A DNA stretch of 64,000 nucleotides from Chitinophaga pinensis (GTDB lineage Bacteria; Bacteroidota; Bacteroidia; NS11-12g; UBA9320), in the NCBI GenBank assembly GCA_945907065.1, contig CAMDSC010000001.1, positions 1-64,000 of the forward strand, in the 5' to 3' direction. Each line of letters begins with the position of its first letter. Position 1 is the stretch's first letter. Of the stretch, positions 27,196 to 35,543 are shown piece after piece. Below the pieces are notes generated by a model, which was not told where the DNA came from, made no database searches, and saw nothing but the letters and a program-made list of their open reading frames with translations. Made by a program: the position numbers and the translations under genes.

Positions 27196-27825
27196 ATGAG
27201 TGAATCTTTAAAACATATAGCCATAGCCGGAAACATTGGTGCCGGAAAAACCACCCTCACTCGTATGTTAGCTAAACATTACAATTGGGATCCTCATTTT
27301 GAAGCTTTGGATGATAATCCATATATCAGCGATTTTTATGATGACATGCACCGTTGGTCGTTCAATATGCAAATGTATTTTTTGAATTCTCGATTTAATA
27401 GTATCATGGAAATTGTAAAGGGAAATTCCTCTGTTGTTCAAGATAGAACCATTTACGAAGATGCTAATATTTTTGCTCCCAATCTTCATGGTATGGGCCT
27501 TATGAGTACACGAGATTACAATACCTACAAAGCACTTTTTGAAAGCATTAAAAGCATGATAAAACCCCCTGATTTATTAATTTATCTTAGGGCTTCTATT
27601 CCTACTTTGGTAAATCTTATTCAAAAGCGTGGACGCCAATACGAAGATTCCATTCGTTTGGATTATTTAAAGCGATTGAACGAACGCTATGAAGCTTGGA
27701 TTTCAAGTTATAAAGATGGTAGGCTATTAATAATTGACGTGGATGACATCGACTTTGAAAATAAACCTGAAGATTTCGGGTTAATTATTAATAAAGTGGA
27801 AGCGGAGTTGAATGGGTTGTTTTAG
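27196..27825 (+). CDS. Deoxynucleoside kinase
   Basis: A 209-aa kinase of the dCK/dGK family, which phosphorylates deoxynucleosides for dNTP salvage in the cytoplasm. P-loop GNIGAGKTT at 12-20, the substrate-side Glu in FEALDDNPYI (35-44), the WSFNMQMYFLNSRF segment (54-67), VVQDRTIYED (79-88, ERS/DR-like motif) and the LID segment QKRGRQYEDSIRLDYL. Base preference (dA/dG as in related Bacteroidota/Firmicutes enzymes) cannot be read with certainty. Convergent with hutH, only 7 bp apart. Confidence 0.93.
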   Translation: MSESLKHIAIAGNIGAGKTTLTRMLAKHYNWDPHFEALDDNPYISDFYDDMHRWSFNMQMYFLNSRFNSIMEIVKGNSSVVQDRTIYEDANIFAPNLHGMGLMSTRDYNTYKALFESIKSMIKPPDLLIYLRASIPTLVNLIQKRGRQYEDSIRLDYLKRLNERYEAWISSYKDGRLLIIDVDDIDFENKPEDFGLIINKVEAELNGLF

Positions 27826-27832
27826 GTTTTTT

Positions 27833-29305
27833 TTAAACTTCTGAATCCAATATTTCTTCAGATAGTTTCATAAACCCAGCCATTTCTATATCCTCCTTAA
27901 TAAAAGGAATTTTCTCTCTTACAGTTTTTATAAGCTTTTGCGAAGCCGACGAACTTTTAGTTATATCCCTAAACTCCAAAGCCTGACAGGCTGTAAAGAG
28001 TTCAATAGCCAAAACTTTTCGAACATTTTCAACTATTCTTATTAGTTTCAACATGGCATTGGCTCCCATACTCACGTGGTCTTCTTGTCCGTTGCTACTC
28101 ACAATGCTATCAACCGATGCCGGGGTGCAAAGCTGTTTATTTAAACTAACTACCGAAGCGGCGGTATATTGAGGAATCATAAAGCCTGAATTAAGGCCTG
28201 GATTAGGCGTTAAAAATACCGGTAATCCTCGTTCACCTGAAATAAGTTTATAAATTCGCCGTTCTGAAATACTTCCCAGTTCTGCTATTCCAATGGCTAA
28301 AAAATCAGCATGTAAGGCCAAAACCTGTCCATGAAAATTTCCACCGGAAATAATTAAATCATCCTCTACAAAAATATTTGGGTTATCGGTTACGGCGTTT
28401 ATTTCGTTGGTAAAAATAGTTTCTACTTGTTCCAAAACATCCCGTGTAGCTCCATGAACCTGAGGAATGCAACGGAAGGAATACGGATCTTGAACGGATT
28501 TTTTTTCTCCGTTCATCAAATGACTATCCGTTAGTAACGAGGAAATATTTTTAGCTGTTTCTATTTGCCCTTTTTGTTTTCTCACCTCGTGAATTTGAGG
28601 AAAAAACGGTTCTTTTCTGCAATCAAAAGCTTCCAAACTTAATGCAGCAATTCTATCGGCCCATCGGCTCAGTTTTTTCGCCAATAAAAGAGAATACATT
28701 CCATAAGCGGTCATAAACTGGGTGCCGTTTATTAAAGCCAGCCCTTCTTTGGGGCCTAGAGTTAGAGGGTTAAAATTGTGATTGGTTAGGACTTCTAGTG
28801 AAGGTTTATTTCCGATTTTCCCTTTGCCAATAAGTGGTAAACAAAGGTGAGCTAAAGGAGCTAAATCTCCTGATGCTCCTAATGACCCTTGCTTATAAAC
28901 CAATGGATATAAACCAAGATTTAAAAAATCTGCAAGTCGCGCAACTGTATCATTTTTTACACCACTATAACCCAAACTTAATGATTTTATTTTAAATAAA
29001 AGCATCAGTTTAACAACATCATCAGGCACGGTTTCACCCATGCCGCAGGCATGACTCATCAACAGGTTTTCCTGAAGTTTTATTAAATCACCGGAACTTA
29101 TCTGGGTGTCGCAAAGTGAGCCAAAACCAGTATTTATTCCATAAAAAACAGAACCCGGAACATTTATCTTTTGCATAAGGTAATCGTTGCATTTTTGAAT
29201 TGCTTCAAAGGCATTTTTGTCGATATCTACCTTTTGGTTATTTGCTAAAAAATCAGAAACGGATTCTAAAGTTAATGGTTCGGAAATGTTAATTCTGCTT
29301 GTCAT
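27833..29305 (-). CDS. hutH: Histidine ammonia-lyase
   Basis: A 490-aa aromatic amino acid lyase. The MIO cofactor forms from Ala-Ser-Gly at 144-146 in GSLGASGDLAPLAHL, and YGINTGFGSL at 55-64 carries the catalytic Tyr. The selectivity pair Ser84-His85 (LLMSHACG) is that of histidine lyases, not the HL-type pair of tyrosine lyases, so it should make urocanate from histidine. No hutU, hutI or formiminotransferase gene is adjacent, so the rest of the pathway must lie elsewhere if present. Confidence 0.93.
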   Translation of the reverse strand: MTSRINISEPLTLESVSDFLANNQKVDIDKNAFEAIQKCNDYLMQKINVPGSVFYGINTGFGSLCDTQISSGDLIKLQENLLMSHACGMGETVPDDVVKLMLLFKIKSLSLGYSGVKNDTVARLADFLNLGLYPLVYKQGSLGASGDLAPLAHLCLPLIGKGKIGNKPSLEVLTNHNFNPLTLGPKEGLALINGTQFMTAYGMYSLLLAKKLSRWADRIAALSLEAFDCRKEPFFPQIHEVRKQKGQIETAKNISSLLTDSHLMNGEKKSVQDPYSFRCIPQVHGATRDVLEQVETIFTNEINAVTDNPNIFVEDDLIISGGNFHGQVLALHADFLAIGIAELGSISERRIYKLISGERGLPVFLTPNPGLNSGFMIPQYTAASVVSLNKQLCTPASVDSIVSSNGQEDHVSMGANAMLKLIRIVENVRKVLAIELFTACQALEFRDITKSSSASQKLIKTVREKIPFIKEDIEMAGFMKLSEEILDSEV

Positions 29306-29359
29306 TAGAGTTCTGCAAAAATCTTAAAAATTTATTAAGGTTATGATGATATTTTAAAA

Positions 29360-29400
29360 AACATCTCCCAACCCCCTTTAAAGCGGGACTTTTGCTTCGA
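29360..29400. repeat. Degenerate palindromic repeat
   Basis: catctcccaacccccttta then aagcgggac: an imperfect cccgcttt-type palindrome similar in style to the one at 37759-37785. It lies between the exonuclease and hutH genes. Probably a remnant of a dispersed repeat; copy number cannot be judged from one window. Confidence 0.3.
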
Positions 29401-29453
29401 CAAAGTTTGTTTCATCATCTTCATATTTTCAAATTGATTAATTTTCAAATTGT

Positions 29454-30221
29454 TTACTCGCCCAACATACTCAACCGTATTTTGGTAAGCACATTTTTGG
29501 TATTGGCCGGAAAATCATTTTGAACCATCCAATCATAGTAGGAAGGCTCGCGTTTGAAAACTTCTTTTACCAATTTGCCTTTGTGTTTTCCAAAGTTAAA
29601 AACTTCTTCTTTTTTCTCATTGTAAATAATCCGTCCGGCTAAGTCCACTTGGTCTTTTTGAGCGGAAAGTTTATGAAGGCCATCTACCGTTTTATCAAGG
29701 TTGGGGTAGTGTTCCAACTGAGCTTTTAAAATATCAAAAGTAGCCATGGTATCGTATTTAGCCGAATGGGCATTTTCCAAATCTTTGTGGCAATAAAACT
29801 TAAAGGCGGCTGCCAAATTTCGGGGTTCCATTACATGAAAAATTTTCATGGCATCCACAAACTTTCGGTTGTCTATTTCAAATTCAATTCCAGCACGGTA
29901 AAATTCCTCAACTAAAAGGGGGACATCAAATTTATTTGAATTAAACCCTGCAAAATCGCAATGTTCCAAGAACTGTTTTAGCTCATTGGCCTTTTCCATA
30001 AAGGAGGGTTTATCTTTTACAAATTCATCTGTAATTCCGTGTATTTCTGTAGCTTCCGCTGGAATAGGAATTCCCGGGTTATAATATTCATGTAAATGGT
30101 CCTCGGTTCCGTCGGGCTTTAATTTTATTAAATAAATTTCAACAATCCGGTCCTTGGAAGTACTGATGCCGGTACTTTCTATATCGAAAAATACAAGCGG
30201 CTTGGTTATGATTATACTCAT
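29454..30221 (-). CDS. DEDDh 3'-5' exonuclease with ExoX-like C-terminal domain
   Basis: A 255-aa nuclease of the DnaQ/epsilon superfamily. Exo motifs: FFDIESTG with Asp13 and Glu15; FAGFNSNKFDVPLL with Asp99 in the second; AHSAKYD with His152 and Asp157 in the third, so the active site is complete. A linker leads to a ~60-residue C-terminal domain (VFNFGKHKGKLVKEVFKREP, then YYDWM) that resembles the ExoX-like C-terminal domain. It may serve in repair or RNA/DNA trimming; I do not see that it is the replicative epsilon subunit. It lies ~100 bp downstream of trmD on the same strand. Confidence 0.88.
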   Translation of the reverse strand: MSIIITKPLVFFDIESTGISTSKDRIVEIYLIKLKPDGTEDHLHEYYNPGIPIPAEATEIHGITDEFVKDKPSFMEKANELKQFLEHCDFAGFNSNKFDVPLLVEEFYRAGIEFEIDNRKFVDAMKIFHVMEPRNLAAAFKFYCHKDLENAHSAKYDTMATFDILKAQLEHYPNLDKTVDGLHKLSAQKDQVDLAGRIIYNEKKEEVFNFGKHKGKLVKEVFKREPSYYDWMVQNDFPANTKNVLTKIRLSMLGE

Positions 30222-30319
30222 TTATTAATTACGATTTATTTAAATATTCAATACTCAATTTTCAATTTCCGATGTCCAACATTCTTGCGTCAGCATTCTC
30301 CCTTTGACAATTAAAGGGC

Positions 30320-30991
30320 TTACAAGTTGGGCCTTTTCAGCTGAGTTTTCTCCACCGCTTTTTCCTCCCGCCATTCGTTTATTTTTTTAAAATCGCCTGA
30401 AAGCAAAATATCTGGCACTTTCCAGCCTTCAAACTCTGCAGGCCTTGTATATAAAGGAGGAGCTAATAAATCATCTTGAAAACTATCACTCAAGGCCGAT
30501 TCTTCATCACTAATAACTCCCGGAACCAAACGGCAAATGGCGTCGGCTACAATAATGGCAGGTAATTCGCCACCCGTTAAAACATAATCGCCAATTGAAA
30601 TTTCTTTGGTAATTAAGTGTTCGCGGATGCGTTCATCAATGCCTTTGTAATGGCCGCATAGCAATATAATATTAGTACAAAGCGAAAGTTTATTGGCCGT
30701 TTTTTGTTCAAAAACTTCGCCATCAGGTGTCAAAAAAATAACTTCATCATAAGTCCGTTGTTTTTTTAAATCATTGATGCAATTAAAAATGGGTTCTATT
30801 CGCATTACCATTCCAGCGCCACCGCCAAATTGATAATCATCTACTGAGCGAGATTTACCCAAACCGTATTGACGCAAATCCACAACATTAATATTTATCA
30901 AACCTTTATCTTTTCCACGTTTTAAAATGGAATGCTCCAAAGGGCTTTTGATTAAATCAGGAAGAACCGATATAATATCAATATGTAACAT
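30320..30991 (-). CDS. trmD: tRNA (guanine(37)-N1)-methyltransferase
   Basis: A 223-aa SPOUT methyltransferase that makes m1G37, which prevents frameshifting. Seen: [16 protein letters not shown] at 48-63, FLTPDGEVF near 84-92, [13 protein letters not shown] near 109-121 and the knot motif [16 protein letters not shown] near 130-145. Its ATG shares a base with the rimM stop (TAATG at 30993-30989). Third gene of the rpsP-rimM-trmD operon; rplS, which often follows, is not here. Confidence 0.97.
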   Translation of the reverse strand: MLHIDIISVLPDLIKSPLEHSILKRGKDKGLININVVDLRQYGLGKSRSVDDYQFGGGAGMVMRIEPIFNCINDLKKQRTYDEVIFLTPDGEVFEQKTANKLSLCTNIILLCGHYKGIDERIREHLITKEISIGDYVLTGGELPAIIVADAICRLVPGVISDEESALSDSFQDDLLAPPLYTRPAEFEGWKVPDILLSGDFKKINEWREEKAVEKTQLKRPNL

Positions 30992-31494
30992 TAGTCGTTA
31001 ATGTCAATTAAACCTTCAGGAAGGTCGGTGTAAATTATTTCCTTTTCATTGTCAAAGTCAATAATCATTTCTTCAACAAATGGAATATAAAAAGTTTTTG
31101 TGTTAAAAAGAACCTCTAACATGTCCTGACCGGGTTTGTGAATATATACCATTACTTGGCCAATTGGCCCCAAGTGTTTGTCAATGATTTTAAAGCCTTC
31201 CGTATCATTGCTCCATACTTCTTGCTCAGAATTTTCATCTGATTCAATAAATACAGATAACCCAACAATTTCTTCGGCTTCTTCAATAGATCGAATATCC
31301 TCGAATTTCACCTGCCACTCAGCATCTGTTTTCGAAATTTGTTCAATAAAAAAAGGAACCGGTTTTTTGTTGATTTCCAACATTAACGGTTCCTTTTGGT
31401 TAAGAGTAATTTTTGAATTTTCTATATGGATTTTAACGACACCTTTAAATCCGTGTGTTTTTTTGATAAAACCAACGTAGACAAGGCCAGCCAA
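30991..31494 (-). CDS. rimM: Ribosome maturation factor RimM
   Basis: A 167-aa factor for 30S assembly that binds S19. The N-terminal beta barrel starts [19 protein letters not shown] (6-24), and the C-terminal PRC-barrel has [12 protein letters not shown] near 116-127 and IPFVEEMI near 134-141. It lies between rpsP (13 bp gap) and trmD (one-base overlap), the classic order. Confidence 0.95.
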   Translation of the reverse strand: MAGLVYVGFIKKTHGFKGVVKIHIENSKITLNQKEPLMLEINKKPVPFFIEQISKTDAEWQVKFEDIRSIEEAEEIVGLSVFIESDENSEQEVWSNDTEGFKIIDKHLGPIGQVMVYIHKPGQDMLEVLFNTKTFYIPFVEEMIIDFDNEKEIIYTDLPEGLIDIND

Positions 31495-31507
31495 AATTCA
31501 TTAAAAA

Positions 31508-32212
31508 TTAAGCTTCTTGTTCTGGTGCAGCTTCTTCAGTTACAGGAGTTTCTGCCGCAACTTCTTCTACAGTTTCAGTAACTGCTTCAGGTGCAACTTC
31601 TACTACTTCCTCTAAAGTTTCAGTAACTGCTTCTGGAGCTGCTTCTGGAGCTGCTTCAACAACTTCTTCAGTTGTTTCGATAACTCCTTCTGCTAATTCA
31701 TGGGTAGGTTCAACAGTTTCTTCTGATTCTGAATTCGCTACTTCTTCAGCAAGTGGTGAATTTTTGGCTAATACTTTTGCAGCAATAGCTTCTTTCATTT
31801 TAGTTTCACGTTCAAGATTTGCCGCAGCTTTAGCATCACGTGCCGAGGCTAGGGTGTCAACTTTACTTGTAATTTTACTTTCTTTGGTTTCTAACCATTG
31901 TGTGAATTTTTCCTCAGCTTGCTCCAAAGTATGTGCACCTTTTTTTACCCCGTTAATAAGGAAATCTTTGTGTAACACACCTTTGTAGGATAAAATTGCT
32001 TTCGCTGTATCGGAAGGCTGTGCACCTACCTGCAACCAATGTAACGACCTGTCAAAATTTAGGTCAATAGTCGCTGGGTTAGTGTTAGGATTATACAATC
32101 CTAGTCTTTCGATATACTTTCCATCCCTAGGAGCTCTACTGTCCGCCACCACAATGTGGAACAAAGGACGACGTTTACGTCCTTGTCTTTGTAATCTAAT
32201 TTTTGTTGCCAT
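31508..32212 (-). CDS. rpsP: 30S ribosomal protein S16 with long acidic C-terminal tail
   Basis: Residues 1-80 are a normal S16 (MATKIRLQRQGRKRRPLFHI start, VVADSRAPRDGKYIERLG at 21-38). Residues 81-150 are the Lys-rich helical extension common in Bacteroidota. Residues ~154-234 are unusual: no Lys or Arg, about one third Glu, and built from imperfect repeats such as EEVVEAAPEAAPEAVTET and EEVVEVAPEAVTETVEEV. The whole protein is 234 aa against ~80-180 in most relatives. The DNA has repeats too: a perfect 12-bp tandem at 31629-31652 and an 18-bp direct repeat at 31571-31588 and 31616-31633. First gene of rpsP-rimM-trmD. Confidence 0.95.
   Translation of the reverse strand: MATKIRLQRQGRKRRPLFHIVVADSRAPRDGKYIERLGLYNPNTNPATIDLNFDRSLHWLQVGAQPSDTAKAILSYKGVLHKDFLINGVKKGAHTLEQAEEKFTQWLETKESKITSKVDTLASARDAKAAANLERETKMKEAIAAKVLAKNSPLAEEVANSESEETVEPTHELAEGVIETTEEVVEAAPEAAPEAVTETLEEVVEVAPEAVTETVEEVAAETPVTEEAAPEQEA
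31571..31657. repeat. Internal repeats in the S16 tail
   Basis: agtttcagtaactgcttc occurs at 31571-31588 and again at 31616-31633, 45 bp (15 codons) apart, and gcttctggagct is repeated in tandem at 31629-31640 and 31641-31652. All are in frame, so copy changes would lengthen or shorten the tail without frameshift. Confidence 0.85.
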
Positions 32213-32261
32213 TTTTTATAATGTTTTTTAATCCCCCGGTTCTCCAAAATCCGAAGGGCTG

Positions 32262-32269
32262 CAAAAGTA
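32262..32269 (-). promoter_or_regulatory. Putative -7 promoter element of rpsP
   Basis: TACTTTTG on the minus strand, an exact TAnnTTTG, giving a leader of about 45 nt before the rpsP ATG. No clear TTG is seen at the -33 spacing. Confidence 0.5.
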
Positions 32270-32285
32270 AAAAAATATATTAAAT

Positions 32286-32313
32286 AAAAAAAGGAACTCT
32301 CGCCCCTTTTTTT
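32286..32313 (-). terminator. Intrinsic terminator of the thioredoxin-like gene
   Basis: Read on the minus strand: aaaaaggggc, a gaga loop, gttccttttt and more T's. The stem has two G-U pairs. It lies about 25 nt after the thioredoxin-like gene's stop and before the rpsP promoter element, so it separates the two units. Confidence 0.65.
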
Positions 32314-32336
32314 TTTAAAGTATTTTACTTCTAAAA

Positions 32337-32789
32337 TTATTTTTTAGATAATGCTGTTTTTCCAACTTCAACAAACCTTTCTGAATCAATAAATCCTAAA
32401 TCACGATGCTTTACATCTCCTTTAGAATCAATAAAAAGATAAGTTGGGTAGGCTTCAATAGAATAACTAGTTCCAATCGTGAGCCCATCACCTTTTTCCA
32501 TATCTATTTTTAAACAAATAAAATTTTTATTATAATAATCTCCTACATCTTTATGAACGAAAGTTTTTTTAGCCATGCTTTTGCAAGGTCCACACCAAGT
32601 AGTGTAGCAATCAATAAAAATCAACTTGTTCTCTTTTTTTGCCTTAGCTTTAGCTTCTTTTAAGGATCCATGAAAAAATTTAATTCCCGGCAGTTCGGGT
32701 TCCTTTTTTTCTAAGGGTTTAAACGCGCTGCCAGCAATTAAAGCAACCAATAAAATCATTAAACTTCCAATTTTTGTTAACTTGTTCAT
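32337..32789 (-). CDS. Exported thioredoxin-like protein
   Basis: A 150-aa protein with an N-terminal signal peptide or anchor (MNKLTKIGSLMILLVALIAG) and one thioredoxin-fold domain. The redox motif is WCGPC at 65-69; KLIFIDCYT precedes it, and SYSIEAYPTYLFID carries the cis-Pro loop. It most resembles the periplasmic DUF255/thioredoxin_7-like proteins that act in disulfide or heme-related redox chemistry. Divergent from the membrane-protein gene at 32836; followed by its own terminator. Confidence 0.9.
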   Translation of the reverse strand: MNKLTKIGSLMILLVALIAGSAFKPLEKKEPELPGIKFFHGSLKEAKAKAKKENKLIFIDCYTTWCGPCKSMAKKTFVHKDVGDYYNKNFICLKIDMEKGDGLTIGTSYSIEAYPTYLFIDSKGDVKHRDLGFIDSERFVEVGKTALSKK

Positions 32790-32819
32790 ATTACTATTTA
32801 CTTACTATTTTTTTTAATT

Positions 32820-32827
32820 TAAGTTTG
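32820..32827 (+). promoter_or_regulatory. Putative -7 promoter element of the membrane-protein/M28 unit
   Basis: TAAGTTTG, an exact TAnnTTTG, only eight bases before the ATG at 32836; the leader would be a few nucleotides. No clear -33 element. Confidence 0.4.
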
Positions 32828-32835
32828 CAACAAAA

Positions 32836-33402
32836 ATGTATCAGCCCTCTATCTATCTTTTTAGTTACCTAATTCAAGAACCTGTAACGGTTTTTACTGA
32901 TATTATTCTTTGTTGTAGTTGCATAATGTTCGGTTTAAATGTTGGCAAATCCTATGCCAAAAAATGGTCTTATTTTCTTTATAAAATTACCATTGCTTCT
33001 TTTTTTTGTGCATTTGGACATGATAGGTTTCTTTACAAAAATAATATTTTACAATTAATATCTCATAGTACTAATATTATTGCAGTTTATGTTGCTACAT
33101 TGGCATCCTTAACATTATTTCAATATAATAATTTAAAGCTTTTTTTGGAAGTGAAATTGAATGCTATTACTGGTTTAGCTTTATTTGTAGGAGGGGTTAA
33201 TATTTTATTAGCTATTAAAGGTAATATATTTATTTCGGTAGGTTTAATAATTTATGCAATTTCAGCCTTTCTTCATTCAAATAAAATTTCAATAAGCAAG
33301 TGGTTTAATCATAATGACATTAGCCATGTCATTATGATTTTTGATTTTTATTTTATAGCTAAAAGAGATATTAAATTACACGAAAATTATGCAATCAATT
33401 AG
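32836..33402 (+). CDS. Uncharacterised polytopic membrane protein
   Basis: A 188-aa protein with about six hydrophobic segments (around 17-34, 45-60, 72-92, 106-124, 128-143, 165-178). Polar marks inside or near the helices are ASFFCAFGHDRF at 54-65 and HNDISHVIMIFDFYF at 158-172; the paired His/Asp pattern recalls the ceramidase-like/CREST membrane hydrolases in style, but I cannot assign it. The last 14 bases overlap the start of the M28 peptidase gene, so the two are translationally coupled. Confidence 0.7.
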   Translation: MYQPSIYLFSYLIQEPVTVFTDIILCCSCIMFGLNVGKSYAKKWSYFLYKITIASFFCAFGHDRFLYKNNILQLISHSTNIIAVYVATLASLTLFQYNNLKLFLEVKLNAITGLALFVGGVNILLAIKGNIFISVGLIIYAISAFLHSNKISISKWFNHNDISHVIMIFDFYFIAKRDIKLHENYAIN

Positions 33403-34789
33403 GTTGAAAAAAACAGTCGCAATTTTTATTTTAGGAATATGTTTTTTAAAAGCTAATTCCCAGCCATCAAAGGATTCCATTCAGATTCGCAGGATATTTG
33501 ATATGGCATTGACTGATGATAAAGCTTATGAAAACTTAAGAGTGCTTTGCAAAAATGTAGGCAACCGAATTAGTGGAAGTAAAGCTGCTGATTCCGCTGT
33601 AAACTGGGGGTATAATGTGTTAAAATCAATGTGGGTAGATACAGTGTATAAAATGCCCATTACTGTGCCATGCTGGAGCCGAGGAACGGTAGAAAGAGCC
33701 TATATTTATCATACCGATTTAAAATTAAATATTACTGCGCTTGGTGGTTCGATAGGTACCAATGGATTATTGAAAGCTCATTTAGTGGTAGCCAACGGAA
33801 TTGAAGATTTAGAACGATTGGGAGAAAAGGGAATTAAAGGGAAAATTGTATTTTTTAATAAACCGTTTGATCCAAGAACCATAAATGGTTTTGAAGCTTA
33901 TGGAGCTTGTGTAAACCAAAGGTATGCAGGTGCAAGTAAGGCTGCTGAGTTTGGAGCTGTAGGTGTTTTAGTGCGAAGCATGACTCATAAAAATGATAAT
34001 AGTCCGCATACCGGAAGTATGGGATATACCAATGAGGCTAACAAAATACCGGCAGCGGCCATAAGTACTGAACATGCTGATCTGCTTATTGAACAATTAA
34101 AACTAAAGCCAACGTTGCGAGTGGCCTTAAGAATGAATTGTAAAACATTGCCTGATAAAGAAAGTTTTAATGTAATAGCTGAAATAAAAGGAGAGACTGA
34201 GCCCGAAACTATTATAACGGTAGGTGGTCATTTAGATAGCTGGGATATTGGTGAAGGGGCTCATGATGATGGGGCAGGAATTGTTCATAGTATCGAATTA
34301 TTGCGCTTAATGCGAGCCAATGGTTATAGGCCAAAACATACCATTCGTGTGGTTTTGTTTATGAATGAAGAAAATGGAAACCGCGGCGGAAAAGGGTATG
34401 CTCAATGGGTTAAAGACAGAGGTGAAAAACATCTGATGGCATTGGAAAGCGATGGGGGAGGACATACCCCGAGAGGGTTTGGTATTTCTGCTCCTGATAG
34501 TGTATATAATATTATTGTAGGCTATCGTTCTATTTTAGAACCTTATGGTTGCCATGTATTTAAAAAAAGTGAATGGGGGGGAGGAGTAGATATTAATCCG
34601 TTAAAATTAGATTCAGAACTTACTATCAATCCCAATATGATTCTTTTGGGATTTATGCCGGATAGCCAAAGGTATTTTGATTTTCATCATGCAAAAACCG
34701 ATGTGTTCGAAAACGTTCACAAACGTGAACTGGAAATGGGAGCTGGGGCTATCGGAGCTATTGTTTATTTAATAGATAAACATTTTTAA
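33389..34789 (+). CDS. Secreted M28 family zinc peptidase
   Basis: A 466-aa aminopeptidase/carboxypeptidase of family M28 (plasma glutamate carboxypeptidase-like). Signal peptide 1-24 ends KANSQ. A PA domain sits around 125-225 (GIKGKIVFFNKPF, AAEFGAVGVLVRSM). Metal and catalytic residues: GGHLDSWD with the first His and catalytic Asp, GAHDDGAG with the bridging Asp, MNEENG with the general-base Glu and ligand Glu, ALESDGGG with the next Asp, and FDFHHAKTD with the last His. The set is complete. It digests peptides in the periplasm or outside. The start overlaps the upstream membrane-protein gene. Confidence 0.93.
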   Translation: MQSIRLKKTVAIFILGICFLKANSQPSKDSIQIRRIFDMALTDDKAYENLRVLCKNVGNRISGSKAADSAVNWGYNVLKSMWVDTVYKMPITVPCWSRGTVERAYIYHTDLKLNITALGGSIGTNGLLKAHLVVANGIEDLERLGEKGIKGKIVFFNKPFDPRTINGFEAYGACVNQRYAGASKAAEFGAVGVLVRSMTHKNDNSPHTGSMGYTNEANKIPAAAISTEHADLLIEQLKLKPTLRVALRMNCKTLPDKESFNVIAEIKGETEPETIITVGGHLDSWDIGEGAHDDGAGIVHSIELLRLMRANGYRPKHTIRVVLFMNEENGNRGGKGYAQWVKDRGEKHLMALESDGGGHTPRGFGISAPDSVYNIIVGYRSILEPYGCHVFKKSEWGGGVDINPLKLDSELTINPNMILLGFMPDSQRYFDFHHAKTDVFENVHKRELEMGAGAIGAIVYLIDKHF

Positions 34790-34799
34790 AGGTGTTTTT

Positions 34800-35423
34800 T
34801 TAGAATTTACCATACAATATGCAAATCGGACAAGCCTCAGCATCATGTGCCCGAGCCGGGCAATATTGCCTTCCAAAATATATAATCTGTAGATGGAGGG
34901 TATTCCATTTTTCTTTTGGTGTTAATCGCTTTAAGTCTTTTTCGGTTTGTTCTACATTTTTTCCATTGGTAAGTCCCCAGCGGGTGGCAAGCCTGTGAAT
35001 ATGCGTATCCACAGGAAAAGCCGGAAAACCAAAGGCCTGACTCATGACTACCGATGCTGTTTTGTGTCCAACACCCGGCAATTCTTCCAAGGCTTCAAAT
35101 GTTTTTGGAACTTCTCCATTGTATTTATCAATCAAGATATGGCTAAGGTTAAATATAGCTTTTGATTTGGCCGGTGAAAGTCCGCACGGTTTGATAATTT
35201 CACGTATTTCTTCAATACTCATTTTAACCATATCATAAGGATTGTCGGCCCGTTTAAAAAGCAAAGGGGTTATTTTATTCACCATCACGTCAGTACATTG
35301 AGCTGAAAGTAAAACTGAAATCAATAATGTATAAGAATCCTTATGCTCCAATGGAATAGGAGGATTTGGAAACAAATCTTCAAGGATTTGGATGATATGG
35401 GATACTTTTTCTTTTTTTGACAA
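34800..35423 (-). CDS. nth: Endonuclease III, lacking the canonical Fe-S cysteine set
   Basis: A 207-aa DNA glycosylase/AP lyase that removes oxidised pyrimidines. Helix-hairpin-helix LPGVGHKTA at 115-123 with catalytic Lys121, and catalytic Asp139 in PVDTHIHR. In E. coli a C-x6-C-x2-C-x5-C motif binds a 4Fe-4S cluster; here the tail has only Cys188, Cys198 and Cys201 with different spacing and the protein ends six residues later, so no such cluster should form. The start codon is TTG (35423-35421), chosen because the frame has no nearby ATG and SKKEKVSHIIQIL aligns with the usual family start. Confidence 0.93.
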   Translation of the reverse strand: MSKKEKVSHIIQILEDLFPNPPIPLEHKDSYTLLISVLLSAQCTDVMVNKITPLLFKRADNPYDMVKMSIEEIREIIKPCGLSPAKSKAIFNLSHILIDKYNGEVPKTFEALEELPGVGHKTASVVMSQAFGFPAFPVDTHIHRLATRWGLTNGKNVEQTEKDLKRLTPKEKWNTLHLQIIYFGRQYCPARAHDAEACPICILYGKF

Positions 35424-35543
35424 AATGTTGATGTTAAGAAGTTACGAAATTAGGATTAAATGAAATTAAGAAATTATGAAGTCGGATGTCCAAATCTAAA
35501 TATTTTCTCATAAAATCTTAACTTCCTAAAATCATAACATCAA

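Noticed and set aside
27833..29305. hutH product as a tyrosine ammonia-lyase for pigment synthesis
   Set aside because: The selectivity residues are Ser-His, as in histidine lyases, not the His-Leu type of tyrosine lyases.
31508..31760. S16 tail as a separate gene fused by a lost stop codon
   Set aside because: The tail is a low-complexity repeat with no start site or domain of its own, and codon use continues smoothly from the S16 extension.
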